A DNA stretch of 50,256 nucleotides from Pseudoduganella namucuonensis. GTDB taxonomy: Bacteria; Pseudomonadota; Gammaproteobacteria; Burkholderiales; Burkholderiaceae_D. The stretch spans positions 1 through 50,256 of the forward strand of contig NZ_FPBO01000051.1 of the NCBI RefSeq assembly GCF_900116645.1. The letters run 5' to 3'. Below the pieces are notes generated by a model that worked only from the letters and a program-made list of their open reading frames with translations, searched no databases and was not told the DNA's origin. Below, in pieces: positions 40,952-50,256 of the stretch. The position numbers were made by a program, and so were the translations under genes. Within the stretch, counting starts at the first letter, position 1; each line of letters begins with the position of its first letter.

Positions 40952-42097
40952 ATGAAGAAAATCGGCTTTTCGGGCACCCTGGACCCGATCACCAACGGCC
41001 ACATGTGGGTCATCGGCGAGGCGCGCGAGATCGCCGACGAGGTGGTGGTGTTCCTGTCCGAGAACTCGGCCAAGCAGCCCAAGTTCTCGGCCGAGCAGCG
41101 CAAGGACATCATCGCCCGCAGCTGCGCCGAGCGCGGCTGGGGCAACGTGCAGGTGATGATCGTGAAAAGCGACTACACGGCGCGCGTGGCCAAGCGGCAC
41201 GGCGTGGACTACCTGATCCGCGGCATCCGCACCACCGCCGACTTCGACTACGAGAACCTGATCCAGCAAACCAATGTGGACGTCATCGGCGGCGCCAAGA
41301 CCATGTTCGTGATGCCGCCGCGCGACCTCGGCTCGGTCAGCTCCAGCTTCGTCAAGGCGCTCGAGGGGCCGGTCGGCTGGAACTGGACCATGAAGAAGTT
41401 CGTGCCGCCGCCGGCCTACCAGGAATGGATCATGAGCTGGCTGCGCAAGGAGTGGGAGGGCCTGTGGCGCTACGCCAAGGCCGACGCGGCGGCCGTGGCC
41501 CACGCCGACCAGTGGTTCGAGCGCCTGACCGGCAGCGGCGCCTACGGCGGCGCGCAGCGCCAGTACCACAACCTGGACCACCTGGTGCACGGCCTGGCCG
41601 AGATCCGCACCTGGGCCGCCAACGTCGGCCCCAGCGCGCGCGACGCCAACCTGGTGCGCGCCGCCTTCTGGTTCCACGACGCCCATTACAGCCACGCCGT
41701 CAGCGGCGCGCTGTCGAACGAGGAGGAGAGCGCGCAGCTGTGGCTGAAGAGCGGCCTGGACGCCGACATGGCCGACGACGTCGCGCTGCTGATACGCGCC
41801 ACCGACCATTTCCAGAGCGCGGCCGTGTCGCACCCGCTGAAGCAGACCATGCTCAGCGTCGACTTGGCCATCCTGGGCCAGGACGAGGAGGTCTACAGCC
41901 ACTACGCGCAAGGCATCCGCGAGGAATACCGCCACGTGCCGGCCGACCGCTACCCGGTGCTGCGCGGCCAAGTGCTGACCTATCTGCGCCAGAAGGCGCT
42001 CGACGGCACGCTGTTCGGCGACGCCTTCTTCGCCGAGCAATACAACGCCCTCGCCATCGCCAACATGGGCCGCGAGCTGCGCGCGCTGGGGCAATAA
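40952..42097 (+). CDS. Fusion: CoaD-like nucleotidyltransferase + HD-superfamily phosphohydrolase
   Basis: The product is 381 aa. Residues 1 to about 162 align in order with phosphopantetheine adenylyltransferase: SGTLDPITNGH (7-17, with the TNGH nucleotide motif), KQPKFSAEQR, LIRGIRTTADFDYE (88-101) and VSSSFVK (129-135). Residues about 165-381 form a separate domain with YHNLDH (205-210), FHDAHY (241-246), NEEES (256-260) and SVDLAILG. This is the pattern of the uncharacterised HD-superfamily phosphohydrolases (COG4339 type). CoaD makes dephospho-CoA from 4'-phosphopantetheine and ATP. A normal CoaD ends near residue 160, so the second half is extra. Whether this is the cell's only CoaD, or a paralogue of altered function, cannot be seen here. 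Confidence 0.88.
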   Translation: MKKIGFSGTLDPITNGHMWVIGEAREIADEVVVFLSENSAKQPKFSAEQRKDIIARSCAERGWGNVQVMIVKSDYTARVAKRHGVDYLIRGIRTTADFDYENLIQQTNVDVIGGAKTMFVMPPRDLGSVSSSFVKALEGPVGWNWTMKKFVPPPAYQEWIMSWLRKEWEGLWRYAKADAAAVAHADQWFERLTGSGAYGGAQRQYHNLDHLVHGLAEIRTWAANVGPSARDANLVRAAFWFHDAHYSHAVSGALSNEEESAQLWLKSGLDADMADDVALLIRATDHFQSAAVSHPLKQTMLSVDLAILGQDEEVYSHYAQGIREEYRHVPADRYPVLRGQVLTYLRQKALDGTLFGDAFFAEQYNALAIANMGRELRALGQ

Positions 42098-42123
42098 ACC
42101 TATGATCGGCGGTTGGCGCGCCG

Positions 42124-42408
42124 CTAGCTTCCTTTCTGCAGGCTGATCGAGAATTCGATCAGTTCGCGCTGGCGCGATTGCAACGCCGTGCGCGCGGCAT
42201 GGCGGACTTCCGGCACCCAATCATTCGCCCTGTGAAGCAACTCGACAATGGCCGCATACGTGCCTAGCTGCGCCAAATAGGGAAGCGCCTTTTCACGCAC
42301 ATGGCCGTTCCGGTGTCTTGCCATTTCCAGCAAGGTTGGTTCTGTCGGTTTCTGCTCGGGCGAAGCGCGGGCTTCTTCGGCATTGTTACCGGTCCGATAT
42401 GAAACGGC
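42124..42408 (-). pseudogene. HEAT-repeat protein fragment, probably a relic
   Basis: From TTG 42333 (or ATG 42324) the frame encodes about 69 aa: LLEMARHRNGHVREKALPYL, then AIVELLHRANDWVPEVRHAA. These are two HEAT-like helical repeats with the NDWVPEVR signature of larger repeat proteins. The frame is open without a start up to the HigA stop at 42409. Another frame offers ATG 42381 (MPKKPALRPSRNRQN), so a frameshift near 42335 could once have joined them. It ends soon after the second repeat, whereas relatives usually continue. I read it as a truncated remnant, though a very short expressed protein is possible. Confidence 0.4.
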
Positions 42409-42831
42409 TTAGATGAACGCTGACGGTGGCAGATGAAACCGCTCAGCCAAGGCGCGGATCTGGCGAACATTGAGCTCGCGTTTGCCGCTTAGGATCTCAG
42501 AGACCACACTCTGAGCCCCAATTTCGGGCACTTCTGATTGAGACAGGCCATGCTGTTCCATCATCAAACGTAACATATCGGTTGGCGACACTTTCTCTTG
42601 CGGGTAGTGAATTGCTTCGTAGTCGCCTATCACGTTGCCCAAGGCGTTGACGAGGTCGGCCAATGGATGGCCCTCCACAGCCGCGCCAGCGTCCAGCAAT
42701 GCGTTCAGTGAGGATATTGCTGTTTCGTATTCCTTCTCCGAGTTAATAGTATGCAGAGGGACATGCGCTTTCAGAGCGGTAAAGTGATTCGTGATCTCCG
42801 CGATCACCGAGTGATCCATTACGGCTTCCAT
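42409..42831 (-). CDS. higA: HigA-type antitoxin
   Basis: The product is 140 aa. The N-terminal half is helical (MDHSVIAEITNHFTALKAHV). The C-terminal half is an Xre-type helix-turn-helix: MLRLMMEQHGLSQSEVPEIG, then VVSEILSGKRELNVRQIRAL. It overlaps the toxin gene by 13 bp, with the toxin first, the HigBA order. It should neutralise HigB and repress the operon, probably at the palindrome at 43111-43127. ATG 42831 (MEAVMDHS) or ATG 42819 (MDHS) are both possible starts. Confidence 0.85.
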   Translation of the reverse strand: MEAVMDHSVIAEITNHFTALKAHVPLHTINSEKEYETAISSLNALLDAGAAVEGHPLADLVNALGNVIGDYEAIHYPQEKVSPTDMLRLMMEQHGLSQSEVPEIGAQSVVSEILSGKRELNVRQIRALAERFHLPPSAFI

Positions 42832-43100
42832 TTGTTGTACTCCTGGTGAGTGAACACGTGCCGGACATACACTTTTTGCTGGATGAAGTTAATCCAGGTG
42901 ATTACGCGATACTTGTTTCCGCCGATGCCGAAAATGTAGTAGTCGCCAACGCGGTCGGTCGCATTGAAGACGTTTTTGATATCGGCATAGTTGACGAAAC
43001 TTCGAGTTTCTATCGCCTTTCTCCAAGTCTGTAGCGGTATGCGCGCGGCAGGTTGCCTTGCCGAGAAGTCGAGCAGTGCTTTGTTTGATATCAAGTGCAT
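42819..43100 (-). CDS. higB: HigB-type mRNA interferase toxin
   Basis: The product is 93 aa starting MHLISNKALLDFSARQPAAR. It contains the HigB_toxin family pattern LQTWRKAIETRSFVNYADIK, then NKYRVITWINFIQQKVYVRH and VFTHQEYNKW at the end. Members are ribosome-dependent or free RNases that cleave mRNA under stress. The pair is more AT-rich than the flanking genes, which hints at horizontal acquisition. Confidence 0.88.
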   Translation of the reverse strand: MHLISNKALLDFSARQPAARIPLQTWRKAIETRSFVNYADIKNVFNATDRVGDYYIFGIGGNKYRVITWINFIQQKVYVRHVFTHQEYNKWKP

Positions 43101-43110
43101 ATGGACAGCT

Positions 43111-43127
43111 TATAGCAAATTGCTATA
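43111..43127. promoter_or_regulatory. Palindromic operator upstream of higBA
   Basis: TATAGCAA-A-TTGCTATA is a perfect 8-bp inverted repeat 10 bp upstream of the HigB start codon. The position suits autorepression by HigA. The TATA ends may double as the -10 region. Confidence 0.65.
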
Positions 43128-43139
43128 GCCGTACATGCC

Positions 43140-43167
43140 AAAAAAAACGCCCCGGAAACGGGGCGTT
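43140..43167 (-). terminator. Rho-independent terminator of the TonB-dependent receptor gene
   Basis: The stem aacgcccc/ggggcgtt (43146-43153 with 43160-43167) is followed on the minus strand by eight T residues (43147-43140). It begins 20 bp after the receptor's stop and separates it from higBA. Confidence 0.85.
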
Positions 43168-43186
43168 CGAAGGCTCGTGGTTTGGC

Positions 43187-45580
43187 TTAGAACTTGACCC
43201 ACAGGCGGCCGAAGTAGGACGCGCCGTTCAGGCCGAACTGCACGCTGTCGTACTTGAAGCCGTTGTCGGTCTCGTCCGGGTTCTGCGCGCTCGGCTTGAC
43301 GTTGAAGATGTTGGCGCCGCCGAAGGTGAGCTTGGCGTTCTTGCCGACGCTGTAGGTCAGGCTCAGGTCGGCCGAGGTCTTGGCCTCGTACTTCGCGTTC
43401 GGCACGCCGCCGGCCGTGCCGCTGAAGGTGCCCAGGGTCTGCGGTCCGAAATGGATGATCTTGAAGTCGGTCTCGACCGGCCCGGTGGCGTAGGTGAAGC
43501 CCAGCGTGGCCTTGCGGCGCGGGCCGCCCTGCTCGATGAACAGGCGCTCGCGCTCGGACAGCAACACGTCCTCGTAGCCGCGCAGCGAGGCCGGCGCGTG
43601 GATGCCGGTCACCTCGGTCTTGCTGAGGTTCATGGCCAGGAAGGTGGTCAGGCGGTTGCCGCCCAGCGTCGCCTTGTGCGACGCGGTCAGATCCAGGCCC
43701 TGGGTCTTGGTGTCCACCGAGTTGACGAAGAACTGCGCCTCGCCCACGCCCAGCGCGGCCAGGCGGCCGGCCAGCTCGGGGTAGTTGCCGGCGTTGAAGC
43801 GGCCCGACAGCACGATGCGGTCCTTGATCTTGATGTCGTACAGGTCGGCCGTGACCGACAGCGCCGGCGTCGGCGTCCAGGTCGTGCCCAGCGTGAAGCT
43901 GGTCGACTTCTCCTCTTTCAGTTTCGGAATGCCGGCCGCGTTGGCGACCGCGCCGCCGTTGGGCGCGAGCACCACGTCGGTCGGCACGCCGCTGATGAAG
44001 TCGGTGAAGGTGGACGAGAAATACACCTGCTGCAGCGAAGGCGCGCGGAAGCCGGTGGAGGCCGAGCCGCGCAGCAGCAGCGCCGGCGCGGCGCGGAAAC
44101 CGCCGGCCAGCTTGCCGGTGGTGGTCGAGCCGAAGTCGCTGTAGCGCTCGTGGCGCACGGCGCCCTGCAGCTTGACGCGCTCGCTCAGGTCCAGCTCCAG
44201 GTCCAGGTAGGCGGCCGTGCTGTGGCGCTTGGCGTTGGTGGCGTCGGCCGGCTGGAATCCGGGGAAGCCCTGGCTGCCGGCGTTGCCGCCGAAGCCGACA
44301 CCGTCGGCGTCGATCCAAGAGCCCGGCTCGCCGGCGAAGATCTTGTACCGCTCGCCGCGGTACTCGGCGCCGAAGGCCACGTTCAGGCCGTTCATCACGC
44401 CGTCGTAGTAGCGGCTGAAGTCGGCGTTGGTGGTCATCTGCCGGAACGAGAAGCCGCCCGCGTCGAAGGCCGACGGGCTGACGCCCCGGCCGCCCTTGAC
44501 CAGGTCGGCGTTGGCGATGGACGCGTTCAGCGTGTTGTTGATGTTGTACATCATCTTGTTGTAGCCGTAGGTCTGCGAGAAGTCCGCGTTCCAGTCGCCG
44601 ATCCGCGCGCGGTGGCCGACGGTCGCGTAGCGGTCGTCGATGGCGCCGTCGATGTAGGGCACGAAGCCGTTCGGGTACATGGCCGCCGAGTTGCGCGACG
44701 GGATGTCGTCGCTGCCCACGCCGCCGCGCGACCAGGCCGCGCTGGAGGCGTCGCGGGTCTGCGCGCCGCCGGTGAAGTAGAACTTGCCGCCCGGGACGGT
44801 GGGCAGCTCGCCGTTCACGTACAGGGTCTGGTTCTCGACCTTGGTGTCGCCGATGGTGCGCGGATTGCCCGCCTCGGCGCGGTTGGAGCGGCCGCGGTCC
44901 AGGTATTCGCCGGTGACGCCGACCACGCCGCCGCCCAGCGCCACGCCGCAGTAGGCGGACGCCAGGTAGTTCTTGCCGTCGCCCTCGGCGTACTGGCCGT
45001 AGCCGGCGACGGCCTCGCAGCCCAGGCTCTTCTTCAGGCCGATGTCCATCACGCCGGCGATCGCGTCCGAGCCGTACTGGGCGGCCGCGCCGTCGCGCAG
45101 CACCTGCACGTCCTTGATGGCCAGCAGCGGGATCGCGTTCATGTCGGTGCCGGTGTTGCCGCGGTTGCGCGCGCCGAACAGGTTGACCAAGGCCGTGGTG
45201 TGGCGGCGCTTGCCGTTCACCAGCACCAGGGTCTGGTCCGAGCCCAGGCCGCGCAGCGCGGCGGAGTCGACCAGGTCGGCGCCGTCCGCGCCGGTCTGGC
45301 GGGTGGAGTTGAAGGAGGGCGAGATATAGGTCAGCGCCTGCGCCAGGTCGAACTGGGCGCCCTGCTCGGCGGTCTTGTTCATCGGGATGATGTCGACCGG
45401 CACCACGGTGTCGGTGGCCGAGCTGGCGGCGCGGCGCGAGCCGACGATGTTCACGGTCTGCACCGGCGCGGCGGCCGGCTCGGTGGCGGTCTGGGCCTGC
45501 GCGTGCGGCAGGACGGCCAGCGCGGCGCCGCCGTACAGGCTGATGAGTACTGCTTTGCGTAGTGCGGAAGTCGAAAACAA
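43187..45580 (-). CDS. TonB-dependent outer-membrane receptor
   Basis: The product is 797 aa from TTG 45580, with CGGAG 8 bases upstream. A signal peptide is present (MFSTSALRKAVLISLYGGAA, cleaved near AQAQ). The plug domain (about 40-160) has VNIVGSRR (TonB-box-like region), ALRGLGSDQTLVLVNGKRRH and IKDVQVLRDGAAAQYGSDAI. A 22-strand-type barrel follows, with the family ending YDSVQFGLNGASYFGRLWVKF. The ligand is unknown. The plug motif GRSN/AGNPRTIG type is common in receptors for larger organic molecules, but no neighbouring gene names a substrate. It ends at a strong terminator and is divergent from dnaE2. Confidence 0.92.
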   Translation of the reverse strand: MFSTSALRKAVLISLYGGAALAVLPHAQAQTATEPAAAPVQTVNIVGSRRAASSATDTVVPVDIIPMNKTAEQGAQFDLAQALTYISPSFNSTRQTGADGADLVDSAALRGLGSDQTLVLVNGKRRHTTALVNLFGARNRGNTGTDMNAIPLLAIKDVQVLRDGAAAQYGSDAIAGVMDIGLKKSLGCEAVAGYGQYAEGDGKNYLASAYCGVALGGGVVGVTGEYLDRGRSNRAEAGNPRTIGDTKVENQTLYVNGELPTVPGGKFYFTGGAQTRDASSAAWSRGGVGSDDIPSRNSAAMYPNGFVPYIDGAIDDRYATVGHRARIGDWNADFSQTYGYNKMMYNINNTLNASIANADLVKGGRGVSPSAFDAGGFSFRQMTTNADFSRYYDGVMNGLNVAFGAEYRGERYKIFAGEPGSWIDADGVGFGGNAGSQGFPGFQPADATNAKRHSTAAYLDLELDLSERVKLQGAVRHERYSDFGSTTTGKLAGGFRAAPALLLRGSASTGFRAPSLQQVYFSSTFTDFISGVPTDVVLAPNGGAVANAAGIPKLKEEKSTSFTLGTTWTPTPALSVTADLYDIKIKDRIVLSGRFNAGNYPELAGRLAALGVGEAQFFVNSVDTKTQGLDLTASHKATLGGNRLTTFLAMNLSKTEVTGIHAPASLRGYEDVLLSERERLFIEQGGPRRKATLGFTYATGPVETDFKIIHFGPQTLGTFSGTAGGVPNAKYEAKTSADLSLTYSVGKNAKLTFGGANIFNVKPSAQNPDETDNGFKYDSVQFGLNGASYFGRLWVKF

Positions 45581-45608
45581 GTGTATCTCCGGTGGAAAAA
45601 TTGCCGGA

Positions 45609-45638
45609 ATTCTAATCGATACGCGTCGCGCGCAACAA
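45609..45638 (-). promoter_or_regulatory. Sigma-70-type promoter for the TonB-dependent receptor
   Basis: On the minus strand, TTGTTG (45638-45633), an 18-bp spacer and TAGAAT (45614-45609) lie about 29 bp upstream of the TTG start. No Fur box was recognised. Confidence 0.45.
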
Positions 45639-45681
45639 CTCCGCAGGACCGCGCGGGCTGTGCGTGGCGGCCGGAAGCGGG

Positions 45682-45706
45682 TAAAATACTGTATTTATAT
45701 ACAGTA
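45682..45706 (+). promoter_or_regulatory. LexA (SOS) box of dnaE2
   Basis: TACTGTATTTATATACAGTA (45687-45706) is a near-consensus LexA box with the CTGT-N8-ACAG core. It ends 8 bp before the start codon. TAAAAT (45682-45687) is a likely -10 overlapping its left edge. The resulting leader would be about 20 nt. Confidence 0.88.
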
Positions 45707-45714
45707 CAACAACC

Positions 45715-48897
<3,183 letters not shown>

Positions 48898-49002
48898 GCG
48901 GTATGACCTTCGGCCGATGTTATGGCATTCGCCGCCGCATGGCTCTCCAAAATATCGGTCGTACGCGCTCTTGATGTGGATGACGGTGTCAACGCGACTG
49001 AC

Positions 49003-49278
49003 TCAGCGCAGCGGAATCACCGACTCGACGTTAGCGTCCTCCGGCAGCGCGTATTCGCCGCGCTCGTAGGCGGCCAGCGTCTCGCGCGCTTGCGCCGCGT
49101 AGCGCTCCGGCACCATGACGCGCGTGCCGCCGATGGCGGGGGCCAGCAGCAAATGGGTTTGCGTCAGGTGGTCGTCGGCGAGCACGGCGGGGATGCCGGC
49201 GGCGGCCAGGCAGCCGCGCGCCAGGTGGGCCTCCATCGGCACGAGAAACGTCGCGATCACTTGGTAACCATGGTCCAT
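49003..49278 (-). CDS. DUF2007-like putative signal-transducing protein
   Basis: The product is 91 aa from ATG 49278, chosen because GGAGGAA lies 3-9 bases upstream. It reads MDHGYQVIATFLVPMEAHLA, then LAAAGIPAVLADDHL and GTRVMVPERYAAQARETLAAYERGE. This is the pattern of the DUF2007 (putative signal transducer, GlnB-like fold) family: an early 'address' strand-helix and the VPxxxAxxAxxxL ending. It follows the TauE/SafE gene on the same strand with a 64-bp gap. Its partner is unknown. Confidence 0.7.
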   Translation of the reverse strand: MDHGYQVIATFLVPMEAHLARGCLAAAGIPAVLADDHLTQTHLLLAPAIGGTRVMVPERYAAQARETLAAYERGEYALPEDANVESVIPLR

Positions 49279-49342
49279 ATTTCCTCCGCTATCGGGCCAT
49301 ATTACAGCACAGCAAGCGCGCGGGCCCGCGGCGCGCACGCGT

Positions 49343-50095
49343 CTACGGCGGCGACGAGAAATAACGGACCAGCAGGAACACGCCGGAGCACAGCACCAGC
49401 ACGTTGACCACCTTGAGGAATTGCTCCCGGCTCAAGCGCAGCGTGATGCGGCGCCCGGCGTGGACGCCGCACAGCATGGCCGTGGACAGGAACAGCGCCA
49501 TGCCCAGGATGCCCGCGTCGGCGTAGACCCCGGCCAGCAGGAAGAACACCAGCCGGGTCAGGGTGCTGAGCCCGATCAGCGTGCTTTGCGTGACCCGGAT
49601 GCTGTCCTTGTCCTCGATGCGCCCGCCCAGGTAGATCGAATAAATGAAGCCGCCGCTGCCGAACAAGGCGCTGAACACGCCGCCTATCAGGCCGAACGGC
49701 CGGGCCAGCGACGGGGCGAAGCGCCGCGCGGGTTTGTAGCCGCTCAATGAATACAGCGCGTAGGCGACGACGAACACGCCGAGCAGCAGCAACAAGAAAG
49801 CGGCCTTGGTGAACAGCAGGATGCACGCGCCCAGCGCGCTGCCGGCCACCATCATCGGGACCAGGCGCCGCAATTCGCCGAGCTCCGCGCTGCGACCGTG
49901 CCGCAGCAAATTGCTGGCGGCGGCGAAGAAGTCCAGCAAGGCCAGCAGGGGAACGATGTGCGCCACCGGCATGAACTGCGCCAGCACGGGACTGGCCACC
50001 AGGGCGGTGCCGAAACCGGCGATGGAGAAGATCACATAGGCGAGCAGGACGCTCAGCCAGATGGCGCCAAGATGACTGTACGGAAGATGATCCAT
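49343..50095 (-). CDS. TauE/SafE-family sulfite/organosulfonate-exporter-like permease
   Basis: The product is 250 aa with about eight hydrophobic helices. It starts MDHLPYSHLGAIWLSVLLAY, then FSIAGFGTALVASPVL, the conserved first-repeat Gly motif of the family. The second-repeat equivalent, LIGGVFSALFGSGGFIYSIYL, confirms the internal duplication. Known relatives export sulfite, sulfoacetate or related anions; the substrate here is not evident. No sulfur-metabolism genes are adjacent in the window. Confidence 0.88.
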   Translation of the reverse strand: MDHLPYSHLGAIWLSVLLAYVIFSIAGFGTALVASPVLAQFMPVAHIVPLLALLDFFAAASNLLRHGRSAELGELRRLVPMMVAGSALGACILLFTKAAFLLLLLGVFVVAYALYSLSGYKPARRFAPSLARPFGLIGGVFSALFGSGGFIYSIYLGGRIEDKDSIRVTQSTLIGLSTLTRLVFFLLAGVYADAGILGMALFLSTAMLCGVHAGRRITLRLSREQFLKVVNVLVLCSGVFLLVRYFSSPP

Positions 50096-50256
50096 CGCTT
50101 AGCCGAACCGTTCGCAGGGAAACGTCCAGTGTGCCGGATCGCGGCAAGAATGTATATTTGGTAATAACGCGTAGCGAAAAAAAAGGCTATGTCGCGGCTA
50201 GGTGTGGAAATACGCCGACCGCTGCTTTCAGTAGTGTCGTTGGTGTATTGATGCGC
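50096..50256. other. 161-bp end region upstream of the permease gene
   Basis: The region becomes AT-richer from 50150 onward (tatatttggtaataacgc, then an A8 run at about 50178-50185) and probably carries the promoter of the permease. I see no gene, repeat or clear promoter pair before the window ends. Confidence 0.35.

Overview
This window is a high-GC chromosomal stretch with no rRNA, tRNA, insertion sequence, prophage or CRISPR array that I could see. It probably comes from a betaproteobacterium of the order Burkholderiales, most likely an Oxalobacteraceae member of the Massilia/Duganella/Telluria group. This assignment is an inference. It rests on a complete Entner-Doudoroff block with a HexR regulator, a PEP-CTERM surface protein, a PHB-depolymerase-type esterase, an imuA-imuB/dnaE2 SOS mutasome, and the overall codon use.

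Layout, left to right. (1) 1-6000 is the most accessory-looking part. It holds the 3' part of a mucin-like Pro/Thr/Asn/Gly repeat protein, then a GT60-type (Skp1-GlcNAc-transferase-like) glycosyltransferase fused to a methyltransferase. These are followed by an ECF-like sigma factor with a plausible self-recognised promoter, a metallophosphoesterase, and an unrecognised convergent gene. (2) 6123-13872 is the glucose-6-phosphate/Entner-Doudoroff block: hexR, zwf, an SMP-30 lactonase and pgi on the minus strand, and edd-eda divergently on the plus strand. Four copies of a 15-bp motif (TGTAGTRAAWTTWCM), two before zwf and two between pgi and edd, look like HexR operators. (3) 13961-21154 has a small hypothetical gene, a large Gly/Ala-rich PEP-CTERM protein, and a signalling group: a soluble MCP-like protein and a STAS protein facing a CheY-CheC-GGDEF operon.

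(4) 21340-29896 is mostly housekeeping: rpiA, a small lipoprotein, yggX, argA, hrpA and a PHB-depolymerase-family esterase. (5) 29900-34619 holds a putative Na+/H+ antiporter, SOS-controlled imuA-imuB, an alpha/beta hydrolase and a small conserved protein. (6) 34673-42097 holds an M61 peptidase, an hsp20 gene with a sigma-32 promoter and a ROSE-like leader, a DegP/DegQ protease, an OmpR-type two-component pair, and a CoaD-like/HD-phosphohydrolase fusion. (7) 42124-50256 holds a HEAT-repeat relic, a HigB-HigA toxin-antitoxin pair with a palindromic operator, a TonB-dependent receptor, SOS-controlled dnaE2, a DUF2007-like protein and a TauE/SafE permease.

The best candidate for something undescribed is the left edge. 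A secreted-looking mucin-like protein, whose repeats are dense in Pro-Thr, sits directly upstream of a transferase family known in eukaryotes for putting GlcNAc on Thr or hydroxyproline. That transferase carries its own methyltransferase domain. This arrangement suggests a dedicated bacterial system for glycosylating, and perhaps methyl-capping, a mucin-like protein. Other notable signals are the autoregulated ECF-like sigma/phosphoesterase pair, the CoaD-HD fusion and the ROSE-like RNA thermometer.
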